This document shows positions 1 to 12,700 of a stretch of 64,000 nt of DNA, one piece after another. Within the stretch, counting starts at the first letter, position 1, and every line of letters starts with the position of its first letter. Location: contig NC_037316.1 of NCBI RefSeq assembly GCF_000143535.2, positions 310,001 through 374,000 of the forward strand, given 5' to 3'. The notes below the pieces were generated by a model. The model saw only the letters and a program-made list of their open reading frames with translations. It was not told the DNA's origin and did no database searches. A program made the position numbers and the translations under genes. The DNA is from Botrytis cinerea B05.10. Its lineage: Eukaryota > Ascomycota > Leotiomycetes > Helotiales > Sclerotiniaceae.

Positions 1-2537
1 TAGAAAACCTCTTCATGATTTATTGCTTCAGAATCTTCGTGGTTCAATTTTGTTTGTTGCTTCAACTCGCGCTTGTGAAGAAACTGGATAAGTAAGATGG
101 CGAGGAGAGCCGCGATGACAAATCCAAATGTAGCTGGGAAGCCACGACCTGTCTAATGATTAGCAGTTAATCTTTGTAGAAAAGGCTTTCAAGGTCACTT
201 ACGAAATGTGGGTGCTTCGGTCTGCGGAAAAATGACAATGGGAAGCCAGGCTGCCACCTGCGTTTTAACCGGTAAGTAATTTTACCGAAATCAAATGATT
301 GAAGATACCTACAGCGTATTGCAAGCCATTCATACTGCTTATAACAATAGCTCTCTCTTCACTATCTCCTGCACATATCTCATTTGCCCATGCATAACTA
401 ATAGCATCATCCGAAATTAGCAATTGTACGGGAAAACACTGGAATACAAACCTACAAGACTGCAGTCATTATTTGAACACCGTCCGTGAGAAAAGCAAAC
501 TCCTTTAGCTTCACGCTTTTCGGCCAAACAGCAAGAATACCATTAGGAATCAACCCATAACTCTGTGTCGATCAATTAGCATACTCAATTTTCAAAGCTG
601 AGCTTGTAACTTACTAATGGTCCAATCACAAATGCAAACCGGCTGCCAGAGTAGTCTGCACCAAAACCCCATAGAATGACACAGAAAGCGGATATCAAAC
701 TAGCACCTGATGGGATAACGTTCCGCGAGGTAACTGAGAACTTCTCAGATTTGAGCCAAATAGCAAAATAGCTACTTGCTGCACAACTTGTCCCGTACAG
801 CTAGTTTATTGAATTAGTGGGTGGAAAGCGAAGTGTTGCGATCGACTTACAATATAGCCTAATACGAGCGCATACCACCCTATGGAAACTATCAGCAGTC
901 TGATCACATATGGTCGGGAGACCGAATTCTTCCACTTCTGGTTGCTCAAATAAGTCCAGACAGTCAGAACAAGAAGCTCCAACAACGTCTCCACAAGTGG
1001 AAAGAGCGATGACATAATTACAACGGTTTTTCCACCGAGGTAACTAGCCAATAAAATAGAGTTGGAAAAGAAAAAGGCAGGCGGGAGGATGACTGGGTGG
1101 CTAACAAAAAGCCGGAGAAGAACAGAAAGAACGAAAGAAAGAGGGACAATGGGGTTGGTGGCTAACCAATTGACAATTAAGTCGTCGATTTTCGCCTGAC
1201 ATACTCCATCTAGTGAACATGCGTCTAATTTTGGCCCATGTTATTGGTACGGGAGCTGCCTTTCCGGCCTTTTCAACTCGCTCAATTGCAAGCGTGCACT
1301 CATTTTCTGTTAAGTACCAGGCTCGCGTGTTATGCGGTGTGTCCGGGAGAAGAAAAATTGTTGCGAACCCGACGGGAAGAGTCATGATCTAGAGACATAT
1401 CAAATAAAATCCCCAAAATAGATTCTGTATCACTTACCCCACACACAATATATAGCCATCGCCAGCCCGCAAGCCCATGGCGTCCGTTAAGATTGGTGTA
1501 AACAGCAGCTTGCTAGGCATTTATGAGTTTCAGAAAGTTCAGGAACCTGATTTGCTTACTAGGTAACCGCTAAACGCTGTTCCAAGAGGTGCAGTCATGT
1601 GAAATATAGCAATACGCTTTGCTATTTGAGAACAGGAAACATCAGAAATTTGCGGTATCGGGTAAGTTTATGCCTTAGAACTTACCGAGCTCAGTCTTGG
1701 TATACCTGTATTGTTCAATTGTCAGTCTGTTTTGAGAGAATACATGATAGCGCTTACTCACCACGAGCCGAGTATAAAGAGCATGCATGGGAAAAATGAA
1801 CTCTCGAAAAGCCCGACTAGAAAGCGAAATGCGTACAGCTGAGGAACACTGTGCATTCCAGCTTGTGCAAAAGTAAAAGTTCCCCAGCCAATTTCCATGA
1901 GCCCTAGCCAATAGCTCGGTCGGACTTTTTGGATGATGAGAGTCGATGGTATTTGCATAATAGCATATGCGCAGGTATAAAAGGTTCCCTAGGAGAGATC
2001 GTGAGAAATGATTTATGAGATCAAGAGTGGATGTAAGGACTCATGGAATGAGTAAATGTTAAAGAGTGTTTCATGGGTCCATGCACCCACTGTTAGAAGG
2101 AATCAAAAACTTGAGGGCTCACAGCATAGGTGTATTGATTGCCGAACATCTTGAGGTCCTCCTGCATACCACTATTTTGATAGCCTAAATTAAATCATCC
2201 GAACACAATATTGGAACATGGTCAGCCATACCTAACATAGGCATTTGTAAGATTGTTTTGGTCAAGATATTTCAGCTGAAGGTGACCAGTTTCAGTAATG
2301 CTTCAACAACTACCTAGAAAGTCATTAACTGATAGATTTACTTACGAAAAAGCCTAAGCATCCAATGCTGAGAATAGCAGCATCAAGCTTCCGCAGAAGC
2401 TTTCGCTCTTCAACAGACTTGAGGTGCGTGTCGTTATCCCATATAAACGACCGAAACTTGCCGAGGAGTGTTAATAATTTATTCCAATGTCAGAAGTTGA
2501 ACGGACTGACCGACTGCTTTGTTTTAGCCTGTGACAT
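1..2537 (-). CDS. Dal5/pantothenate-type MFS permease (about 9-10 exons, stop at window edge)
   Basis: Anion:cation symporter-type MFS transporter (the allantoate/pantothenate permease family, Dal5/Fen2/Liz1), a 12-TM plasma-membrane protein importing a small carboxylate or vitamin. Conceptual splicing on the minus strand gives the family N-terminus [14 protein letters not shown] then [10 protein letters not shown], the segment KYLDQNN, the TM block with [15 protein letters not shown] and [16 protein letters not shown] (1758-1958), the central loop [22 protein letters not shown] segment (1101-1385) and C-terminal helices ending in an acidic tail that reaches base 1. The last complete codon is at bases 3-5 and the final two bases read TA, so the stop probably straddles the window edge. 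The start is the ATG at 2537, followed by a short exon (MSQAKTKQS) and an approximately 52-nt intron with GTCAGT donor. Substrate cannot be assigned; pantothenate, allantoate and related anions all occur in the family. Confidence 0.88.
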
Positions 2538-3213
2538 AGTTTCGTGATGAAATTTGAAAGACTGATACGGACGCCACGTTCACAAAAAATAGGGACACCA
2601 ATATCAAGATAAAGAAGAATATTAAATAAATGATTGCAGCTCACCTTATATGCGTCTGCGATGTTGCGTGCTTAAATTTTGCTATCACATCATTATTTCA
2701 ACATCAACGGCTGCATTCATGAAGCATCACATTGGCTCACGGTACACATCCTTGATGTGCATCCTACCCATGAATGCGGGGCGATTCTGTCACGTCACAC
2801 CCCGGGATGAATAGCGATAATGTGTATGAGGAAGGTCTGTAACGATGTAAAGCGAGTACAAACTCTGATATCTGTAAATGCAGAATCGGGGCCAAAATGA
2901 AACATTAGTTGAGATAAGAAATTGTTCGTGGAAACGGGTTAAGGATTGACATTTACGTGAACTGGATTTAAGCGCAAGTATGCCTAGCAGATAACACTGC
3001 ATCTTTTGAGATAGCAATAGAATCTCTAGAGCTTGAATCATTATATTTCAGTATCAAGCAAGCTTATTGAAATATTTGAAGATAAGTTGATGTGTTCCTT
3101 GCCTCCTTGAATTATCTAGGAAGTCGTGGACGACCAAAGTTAGAACCCCCACGCTCAGTAGCTCCCCCAAAGCGGCCGCATCATCCGCTCCATCAAAACC
3201 CATCACTCCTTGA
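2538..3213. other. Intergenic, 5' region of the MFS gene
   Basis: No convincing gene. It holds the 5' flank of the permease and the 3' flank of the hypothetical gene at 3214-4737. A minus-strand open frame at 2790-3041 has no recognisable family and no splice context. At 3115-3213, beyond the stop chosen for the next gene, one minus-strand frame reads as Gly/Arg-rich (FGGATERGGSNFGRPRLPR) and might be an alternative last exon. Confidence 0.5.
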
Positions 3214-4737
3214 TTAATCATCACGATGTCGCCATCCCAGGTCTGAAGTCACGTTTTGAACGTCATCCGCAACATAATCGTTTCCACGGTGTCTCTTACT
3301 TTGTTCCTCCTCTACCGGCAATATATCTGATTGCAGAGCTCTCTTATTCGCAAGAGAATTACCTGTTGGAAAACAAACGTTAGTCGATCAAAATATCATG
3401 AACACGCGCAGAGGGTGTCCAGTCACTCCAGTGTTCTGGAGTTGGTGACTGGGCTAAGGATTTCGAGTTTGAAAGTAATTGCATGGCTAAATTAAATTCA
3501 AAAACTCAAAGCATTCGACTCCCCTGATAAGTGATTCAAATCTTTCAGGCCCTTGTTGTCAGTCTGCAATTCCAACCACTGAAGCCCAGTATAACCTCAC
3601 AGCAATGACCGATGTTGAATGCTTACCAGTTATTGAGGAATTCCCATGATGGCCCTTCAACTTATGATTACGGTACCACTTCCTTAGGAGACCGGTTGCT
3701 TCTTTGTTTGCACCCAGAAAATTACCAAGCATACACACTTCATCCAACTCCGCCGCAGAAGAAATTCGCTCTTCGAAAGATTTCCCATCAACAAACAGTA
3801 CCCAAGTCCTCGTGTTCAACCATATCTTTTCGATACTCCATCCGCAAAGTATTCTTGTAACGTACGAGGACTGAGAACCTCGTATTTCACGGAAATAGGT
3901 AGAGTCTATCAAGTTAGCCAAGTAGATGATCTTCGCTTTCCCAATGCATAATTTTCTGTTCCGGGTTGATTCAGGGTCATATATTGCCTTGTCACCAGGA
4001 TCTGAGAATATCCCGATTCGCTTTACATCAAATGCAAAACCTGCAAAGGGACACATCTGAAAGAATTTCTCTTCTCCCACGGTAATAAATTCTGGGAATT
4101 TAGTTTGTGCCAAATATGGTACGTCTGAAGTCTCATGCCTTTTGAGAAAATAAACTCTTCGGTCTTTCAGCGGGGGCATTTGCAAAATTTCCCTGCGGTA
4201 CAGGCCAAATGTTAGTAATCTGCTTTTCTTCATCACTAACTCTATATGGAAGGACAAGACCTACGAGATACTAGGTATTGGCTTTTTTGACGTTTTTGGA
4301 ACAGATTGAATTAGCCTTGGAGGTGGCACTACTATTGTAGCACCAACATAACTGGATGAAAGCCTGTTGGTTGTTTGAATCGCCGGATAATGATTCTTAT
4401 TGTTCAATCGTTTATTGCGTACATAGTCTTGCGCAGTTATTTCATCCTTTTCAATGCTTTTGTTGAAGGTGGAAACCAGCGCTCTAGATAAATTAGTACT
4501 TGGTATCCTATCTGGATGTGCTCTCCTGACTGAGGGATACTTTGTGACTTTAGTAAGTTCTCTGAGAACGGGAAGTGTTCCATCATGGCGCAATATATCT
4601 TCTAAAAATGGCCGAACTGGGGAATCTTCCGACACTCTGCGATCTTTCACAATTTTCTGGATCTCAGGCAGAAGGACTGAACATAAACCAACAAAATCTG
4701 AATCATTAGGTTCCAACGACAAGTTGCGCATAGCCAT
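3214..4737 (-). CDS. Hypothetical protein, three exons, about 395 aa
   Basis: Not recognised as a known family. Start ATG at 4737 (MAMRNLSLEPNDSD). Exon 1 is 4737-4265. The in-frame TAG just after it is best explained by an intron of 72 nt (4264-4193) with donor GTAGGT, a TTACTAAC branch site and acceptor CCGCAG. Exon 2 (4192-3627) then continues in frame (EILQMPPLKDRRVYF). Intron 2 (3626-3363, 264 nt, GTAAGC...ACAG) leads to exon 3 (3362-3214, starting NSLANKRALQSD, ending WRHRDD). The three exons total 1188 nt, an exact number of codons. The middle of the protein has a compact block (FFQMCPFAGFAFDVKRIGIF, residues about 200-220) and both ends look disordered. No signal peptide or TM helix is obvious. 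The 3' end is the least certain part. Confidence 0.55.
3419..3452. repeat. Imperfect inverted repeat inside intron 2 of the hypothetical gene
   Basis: Left arm CCAGTCAC plus TCCAG, right arm CTGGA plus GTGACTGG, separated by a four-base loop with a few unpaired bases on one side. The RNA could form a hairpin in the unusually long 264-nt intron. It may be only the remnant of a small insertion. Confidence 0.5.
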
Positions 4738-6158
4738 GTTTGGTTCTTCTTATGGTTTCGCGTCTCCGTCGTACGACATTAGCAAAAAATGAAGAAGTCG
4801 GATCTTGGAAGATTTAACAAGATTAATTAATGGCAGACTTTCAATGACCAGCAAAGGTTGAATGTTCTACAGTGCCGGAAGTTTACGGTAGAGAGCGAAA
4901 ATGGAAAGTGAATTCAATACGAAAAGCACCACATGGTCCGCTTTTGTTAACCGAGGCGATTATAACAATGAGAAAGTCCATCAATATTACTTGCGAATTA
5001 TACTTTCATAGCCCATCACAAGGATTCACTGCCTGTAAATCGACTTCTTGGGAGCTTCTGGTCATAAATCGGAATGTGCCCGTGGTTTGCAAAATGGAAT
5101 GTTCACTTTTCCTGTGATATCTGGATGGTTTCAGCCCTCGACTATGAATTTCAGTTTCTTGAAAAGTTTACATGAATTTACTGTACTGCATTAATGAAGC
5201 ATATATCTCTGTTGGCAGTATTGATTAATTTCGTGGGTAGCTAGGTACTGTACTTGGATAAAATTTGGACTGTATTTGAGTACCCCCTTATCTCGTCTCA
5301 ACAATTAGCGGAATTCACTCTGACAACTAGAGTTGTACCAGCTCAGCCCCTCCTACAGCCCACTCTAAAATTCAAGTCTTCCATCTTTGACCAGGCTTTG
5401 TTTGATGAGAAGAATACGACGCGACGGCGATTTCTTTAACAATATTTTCCTCTAGCTACGTCCGCTGCTGGAGAAAAAAGAAATTTTTGGGGGGCTGTCG
5501 AATATAATAAAACGTCTTTGCACACTGTATTATATGTGTGCTTATAGCATTCCACCCTCTTATCTTTATGAAAGGCATCTTCAAATATGCAAATCTTTTT
5601 GGCATCTCTTGGTAATGCATAAGAATTTCGTCCACCAAGGCCCAAGATGTGCTCGACATCTTATACAAAAAAAAAATGTTGCCTATAGCAAACTTAACAG
5701 GAACTATATTAATAAGAAGCAGAAAGACCGAAATTTAATTCGATCCTGATTATCAATCTTTGTACCACCTTCTAAGGTTCAATGGTGCCAGAGCCGAAGG
5801 CGATACGGTATCTTGTCGTAATTCTTACTAACAGAGTAGCTCGTTTCCGTCAACACCTAGAACCCGAACTCAAGATTTTAGTGTCAGCTTTCTCCTTATC
5901 CTAAATAGTGATATTGTAGATTTGTTATTTTACTAGAATTCAAAATTCGTAACACAACAAGACAGGTCCCGAAAAAAGAGATAAAATTGGCTAGCCTGAT
6001 AAGCTGGATTGAAAGTTGCGACAATAATAACACCAGATCTGCTTCTAGTAATGCAGCCCCAATTTAAGTCCAAGCAAAAAAATTCCCCCAAAAAATGTCG
6101 TAAATTATGCTGTAATGCAAGTCGTTCTCTTCTCTATCATTATTAAGAAGGGCCATCT
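4738..6158. other. Intergenic, no gene seen
   Basis: AT-rich sequence with only short open frames on both strands, none with a recognisable motif or consistent intron structure. Confidence 0.5.
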
Positions 6159-7250
6159 TTAACACCAGTCTAGAATGTGACAACCTAGCGGCTCGAACTT
6201 CTCAGATGAATAATGGATATAAGATCCTTTATTCACTGTGTCAGCAAGCCATTCGGTCTTCGCGTTACTGAAAAACACTCCGTTATTTAATTCTATACAC
6301 TCGAAATCTCGCTTAAGTGTCTGACTAAGCAATGTCGTCCTTCCTTCACAAAAGGAGGCAAGCTTGAGAAGAAGCATCTGTAAAACTTCCAACTAATCAA
6401 ACATACAGGTAAGCAGGCACTTCTCTAAATACTTTTATCGAGTAAGTCATTACTACAGTACGAGGAAAAACATTGACAAGTGAGAAATAAAGAAGGAGAT
6501 CCAAAGGTTACTGAGCTGAGTTTATCCGATATCCCAAATCAAGTCATGGAATGAAGCGCTATTCATTGCTTAGTGCCTACTACCGATAATTTGAGTAAGC
6601 AATTTTTCCAAATGAAATGCTTTCGGGGTGCAGGCAAAGAAAAATATCATATCCGTGAGGATCAATTCTACTACGATCGACTTCTTGTTTTAAGGTCCAT
6701 GTCATATACGTGGCTTTGATGGTAGCCATGTCTTTCTTTTTCCTAATATTCCTTGGAAAATCATATGTCTAAACGATAGAAAGAAGGGGTTTTCAGGGGC
6801 ATTCATAGGCCTATGAACATCTTCGTGGTGTTGAAGGACGTGAATAAAGGTGTCATCAACCAACTTTTCCAACAGTCTTTCTACCTCCGCTGCTGCTACT
6901 TTGAACGTCGCAAAATCTTCTTCATCCAAGAGTTCGTGATGGATACTGTAGATAGGCAATAGTGCGACATATTTCGAAATCCGATGGACGCACTCTATTA
7001 CCGTATCGCAGGGTACCTTTTTGTCCGACATCTCTAGAGCATAAGTATTAACAAGTGCGATTAGCCATAATGAACGAGAGGTTGCATCAATCATACGTAG
7101 AGTAAATAGACTCACTGGAGAATTTAATGAGCGGAAAAAGTCTTTGGGATAGGTAAATTTAAGTGACGACTTCTTGGTGCGAGAATTCAAAAACGATGAT
7201 TGTGGCGCGGGCAGTAGGTGGAGAGAAAATGTTTTCTGAAAGCTTTCTAT
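6159..7250 (-). CDS. Possible hypothetical locus (exon structure unresolved)
   Basis: Two minus-strand open frames look protein-like: 7190-6702 (162 codons, helical, Leu- and Glu-rich, e.g. FKVAAAEVERLLEKLVDDTF) and 6378-6159 (e.g. RDFECIELNNGVFFSNAKTE), the latter just after a possible acceptor GTTTTACAG. Neither frame opens with a convincing ATG: the first is open upstream to about 7230, where TTTCAG could be an acceptor. I could not join them into one clean model, and no family was recognised. It could be one intron-rich gene, two fragments, or non-coding. Confidence 0.3.
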
Positions 7251-8299
7251 TCAAACTGAGCATGTGCGGGATTAATATACTTTTACCCTTTGAGCAAATA
7301 GCTATTCAAATTGAACAAAACAAAGCTGTTCCTGGGCTGCTAGTTTTGAGGAGAAGGGAGAATAGAAATACAAAGAATCAATTGAGAAAGCCGTTATGCT
7401 AAAGAAAATTGAATAGTATCACCGCGTTTGCCATGGGACCAATTATTTGTCTAATACATATAGGATATAAGAGCAATCTCAATGTTCTATGCTACACTTA
7501 GATAATCAGATTGTCAGCATCAATTCGTCGCTTAGAGTTGAGACGAGATAGGGGGAGCCATAGAGCCCACTTATTATTATGGGACAGTTTATTCTGTCAA
7601 GGCACCTAAATGATTTCGTCTCTTGAAATCTTACATCTAGTCTGATAGTTCATCTTGAACAGTTAAATATCAGAGTATGAAGCTTAGCACGCCTCTACTG
7701 GAGACTCGAGAGTCTTCAGACCTTGATTTATATCTTCAGCAAGTCGCTGTTGGTATATCATAACATACAGAATGCAACTAGCATGTTTGTGGCATACCTT
7801 ATTTGCCCACAATTTATCATTATCCTATATGAGATAAATCCACCTCCCATGGTAGTAAATTAGCTAGTTGAATAGATCATCATTTCCACAACACATAACC
7901 GCAGTGTAAAGGCTAAAACAATCAGCAGCTTTTACAACTGAGCATCTAATCGTACATGAAATCACAAGAAGTAATTCATCTGGACAGTTTATACATGAAT
8001 AAGAAGTATTGATAAATTGGTATATAATAAGCTGCTAATAAAAGTTCTATTTGAAAAAAGGAAAAAGATACGTCATCCACTCTCCCCATCTATGGAATAT
8101 ATGCGAATGATCGAGCTAGGGAGCCAAAAAGCCGTTGAATAAGTGTGCGGCTCCAAGTATATACAAAAGAATTGAATAGATTGAAAATATGTGAAATAAT
8201 CTGGAGATATATAGATATAAAGGGTTGAATAACATTCTTGCTGCATCGTCATGAAATGCTGAAGCTCGACCATTGCTCTTCTCATGACTAGACTGGATT
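7251..8299. other. Intergenic, no gene seen
   Basis: AT-rich, about 1 kb, forming the 3' flank of the chitinase gene. No motif or repeat of note was seen. Confidence 0.5.
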
Positions 8300-9783
8300 T
8301 TAATTGGGATTACACTGTGAATACCAGATGCTATATGCGACACAACTTGTGCCAGCAACGCAAACAGTACCTCCATTCCAGCCCTGTCCACCACATTGGT
8401 TCCACTCATTAACAAGTGAACCGCCAGTCGAAGTAGGGCTGGCGCTAGTCGTTGTTATAGTCGTGAGGGTAGAGCCTGGAGACGTTGTAGTAGCGGAAGT
8501 GGTAGTTGAAGTAGTGGTGGTAGTAGTGGTGCTAGTAACAGTGCTAGTAATGGTGGTTGTTGTGACTGGTACCGTTACCGCTGGCTTTCCAAGATCCGCA
8601 TTGACTGCATCGAGAAATCCGGGATTTGCGTAAAGTTGACTCATATCCCACATCATTATGCCTCCGAAACTGGAGAAACTCTTTGAGTATGCGATGACGC
8701 TTGCAAGGGCAGCCCCAGAAGTGTACCCGGCTCCAGCTCCAGTGTTGGATGGTATGCCCAGCATAACCTTGACATTAGGGTTCAGGGATACTGTCTTGGC
8801 CCAGTTGTCCCAAGTGTCAAAATTGAAGTTGTTTTGTATTGATGCACTGGAGACGAATGATTGCACGCCACAGTAATTGTTGTAGAATTGCACCCAGACG
8901 ATATCGAACGCTACTGTTCCATCAAGCATGGGCCCATCTGCGGCATCAGGGTAAGGGCACTGTGGAGCAGCGGATAGAAGCCATGTTTTGGTTGTATCTG
9001 TATCCATTAACGAGCGGAGCTGATTTGCAAATGTAGGCATGTTGGATACCGTGCTTTCGAAGTCAAAATCAAAACCATCTATCACAGCGGATCCGAAAGG
9101 TCGGATATCGCCTGAAGTATCAGGTCCGAACCATGACCAAAGGTTATTTGCTGCAGTTGTGGCAGCTTGTGTTGATGTAAAGCCGCCCTCGGTATATGTG
9201 GCCCCGCCAACTGATAGCATAATTGTCTTGCCATATGTTTTCTGACATGTAGTAATATCGGCTCTAGATTGGATGATTAGATAAGGTGCTCAATAAGAAG
9301 TTGAGAACTTGTACTTACTCAAGCTCTGAGCAGTAAAATAATGTAGATCCTGAGATTACCGTGCATGGGTCTCCCTGATTGGCAAAGTTGAGTACTGGGG
9401 TATTGATAGAACTTAAGAAAGCGAGTGGAATGATCTACGATATTGGTTAGAACATTAAATAGGGATTTTTATTAGTGCATTTCCGTACGTTGATTTCCGT
9501 ATCTTTATCATGTTAGCTTTGCTAGTATATAAAATTTGGCAGAGGCAACTTACTTTGGCAATAATATGAAAGCCGTTGCTGAACGTAAGCTCCAGAGCCC
9601 TGTCCGTATGAGTTTTGTCCTTTTCCGAGTTAATACCAAATTCGCAGATAATGCTAAAGTTCAGGTAAGCTCACCCCAATAGACCGCAACATTACTCTGG
9701 GAGGTCGGATCAAAGCCCGCCATCACAGAAGGAATACTGGCAATAATGCCCGCGAGAGGAGCTAGTGCAGAGAGCGACGGCAT
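8300..9783 (-). CDS. Secreted GH18 chitinase-like (class III) enzyme with C-terminal CBM1
   Basis: Probable extracellular endochitinase hydrolysing beta-1,4-GlcNAc polymers. Start ATG at 9783 opens a secretion signal ([20 protein letters not shown]...MAG) followed by the GH18 strand [17 protein letters not shown]. Exon 1 ends at 9675; two or three further short introns interrupt 9245-9674, and the last exon (9220-8300 plus a few upstream codons) is long. Hallmarks: the catalytic DxxDxDxE as DGFDFDFE, the strand MLSVGGATY, and the barrel strands [13 protein letters not shown] and [11 protein letters not shown] Ser/Thr-rich linker of about 70 residues (dense TTT/TST) leads to a fungal cellulose-binding module with four Cys ([23 protein letters not shown]) at the extreme C-terminus. 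CBM1 on a GH18 enzyme is known in fungi and fits attachment to chitin or mixed polysaccharide. Confidence 0.93.
8440..8580. repeat. Simple repeat encoding the Ser/Thr linker of the chitinase
   Basis: GTA/GTG/GTT triplet-rich tract on the plus strand (Thr/Ser codons on minus). Low complexity of this kind usually varies in length between strains, so linker length may be polymorphic. Confidence 0.7.
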
Positions 9784-12700
9784 GATTGAAGAGATAGTCC
9801 AAGTCAAATTGTAACTCTAAGCCTAGAATGAACTGAATAGATGTTGATAGTTTCGAAAAGTCCGGCTATCGAAAGTATAAACTTTGAGTGAAGTCTCGTT
9901 GTTTGTTCGAACCACTCTTTGGATGGTATTCTCGACCTTCTTATACTTACTTGTGTTATCTTCACAACCCAACACTCAGGCAATTACGCGGCAGTGCATT
10001 TGTGGCTCCCCTCAAGGTGACCACACGTTACTCAGATAATTGGCGTTAACAAACAGCAACTTGTCAATCATGTTGCAACCAAATATTAACTTTACAGTGA
10101 GTTTTTGAAGGCAAGAGGTCAAACGACAATATCGATAATTTCCCAAAACTGGGATTCCCACATTCCAACCATTGACGCCCACGTCCATTCCTCACAGAGG
10201 TAAGGGGTTGCTAAAATGACTTCTCAATAAGGAATCCAATATCCGCGAGGTTCTACTTGGGATCTACTTTTGACTGAAAATGTGATATAACGCTCTCCTC
10301 GGGAACAAGAAAAAGCTCCAAGAATCATCACGGGCGCGGAATTTGAGGAAATCAAGGAGTTGGATCCTGAATGACGGTGGTTAAGTTGCATGTGAGAGAC
10401 ATCTGGAATTACCTTTCCCCGGCACATGTAAAACATTGGGTATTAAAATATGGAAGGGGCCCTTCTTCTGGGTGATAAAATGCCCGGTAGATCGTCAGGG
10501 GTCCAAGATTGCCGACAAGCCACTTGGTGGGATGAAGGAAAAAGTGGATTTACCCCAGCGGTTAGGAGAAAACGACTTCAGCTTGAAGGACTTCAATGAA
10601 ACGCATGATAAAAAAGCTTGTTGTAACGTTACTCGGTGACCTGATCAGGCATGCTGTGTACAGTCGAGTCGGCCCTGGACAGTATTCCAGAGTATATGAC
10701 AAATGTTTCAGTCCGTCCATTTCGGTCAGAAGACTTCTGCCGAAGGAATGAATGATCAAATTTACCGACAGGTACTTGCGATAAGCAGATAAGGAAATGT
10801 GTACCGGCATACAGTTCGCGTGGAACATGAAAAGTTTGTCTGCTTCGTAGTAATGCTTCGTCATATCACTGTTCCACGAGATTATGTTTTTTACATCGTG
10901 ATGGATGTTGATAGTCAGGCGTGTCTGGTAACCTTCCATCGCCACCCCAGTGGATGAGAAATGAGGTACAAACGACCTCAGGAAGACTTCGGCATTAATT
11001 CGGGCGCTAAACCTATGTTTTGCTGCCAATCATGCCTGGCTGAGTCCTTGGGGCTTGGAGTAAATTCCAAATCTATTTGCAGAGTCTGGAACTTGGAGGG
11101 TGAAATTCTGCTCAGGATAGTCTTGGGTTTCGTCGGTAATTGAAGAGACATGTTGCAGATACCATACCGTCATCAGATGAGCTTGGACCCCACAATGTTT
11201 GAGTTCGACGTGATACTTCTGCGCGTGAGATGAGAAGGTACGTATACACGCAAGCATAAAGAGTACGGATACAACAACATGCGTGGAATAAAAAGCCAAG
11301 TATCTGGCTGCTCGAAACTGCCGGTGCTTGTATCGACAAGGAACCCTCGTGAAATCTTTCGCAAACGGCCATTCTGGTCAAGCTTGATGAGAGATTCTGT
11401 GCCTCATTTGTATGGCAGCAAACTCTAGAACATGCATTTTGTGATCACCGATCGGTCCTGAGGGTTTGAGTATGAGACAAGGCGATAACTCAACAAACTG
11501 GGACGTCAAAGTGTCCTTCGTTTGCTGGGAACACCAAACTCAAGGTTTGGAGGCAAGGTAGATGTGTGATGTTCACCCCGTGATTGATGACTAAACAAGC
11601 TTACCTCATTGCTAAACTCAAACTTCACGTCCATCAACTTTACCCGAAACGTGTTTTCTTCAACAACGTTCGAGATCTAATGTTACTTCATATAATCGTT
11701 CAGCAGCTGGGCTCATTCTTTATTCATTTTAGCATTCATTCACTCAGAACTTCTGACACAAGTTGTGCTGTGATCATTTCCTTTCTCCCTATACAACTAG
11801 CCCCTGTAGCATCATATATATGGTGAACAAGAGAAGGGGAAACGCAATAAGATCCACAATTACTGACGAAATCTTCCAGAGTTGTTTTTTCCCTTACTTC
11901 TCATGATGAATCTCAAAACAAAAACCAACAATCACAAGACACGCCAAAGAAATGACCGACAAAAGACGAAAGATTAATATTGATGCTTCTTGAGATTTTG
12001 CGGGTGGAAACTCAACTACCTAGCCATTTCTCAATCGTTCGGTTATTAGTTCAGCTTTCTCTTCTTATTGAGGGAGGGGGTATCGAAAGAGACAAAGCTA
12101 TCGTTGTATTCGAACACCTTTTGCGGCATCTGCGCATCCAATCCGAAAAGGGTGGTCACTATTTTTCAAGGGGAGTCTCGCGAAGCGTTAAACTAAGCGT
12201 AGCGTTACTGCTATTTGAACAGGAAAAGCAACATACAGAGACCATGGAGATCCTCAATATGAGCGAAAGAGAATCTCACATCAGAAATATCAAGAGCTTT
12301 TATGAGACTCCCGAGCTTCGAAAATGGGAGGGAGTTGAGTGTTCCAGGAGGAAGCGCAAGTTACCAGCCACAGAATGCATAGGACATATTAATAGTTCGC
12401 TCGTACAACTCGATCATATCGGATATACATATCAGATATAGATATTCAAAGACGACAAATCATATATATAGCATCTCATCCCTGTATTTCGATGCAAATC
12501 GGCGTATTACATGTGATTAGAATTCATCATCCGTCGCTACTTCACGTTTTAAAGGAATGCCATACCCCGCTATCCGGCTCAGAAATCAATGACAGAAACC
12601 ATGGAAACAGCCTAAAGACTAAGTTTCATATTCAATTCATCAACAGTTCTCTTCTAATAAACACTTGTGCCTCACAAATCGTACGAATAAATTTTTCCAT

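Noticed and set aside
4261..4263. In-frame TAG taken as a nonsense mutation (pseudogene)
   Set aside because: A 72-nt intron with GT donor, TTACTAAC branch site and CAG acceptor removes it and keeps the frame.
9900..9925. TTCGAACC resembling a minus-strand tRNA B-box
   Set aside because: No matching A-box, acceptor stem or cloverleaf around it.
10562..11029. 155-codon minus-strand open frame in the gene-poor block
   Set aside because: No recognisable motif, no coherent upstream exon, ordinary length for a chance frame in this composition.
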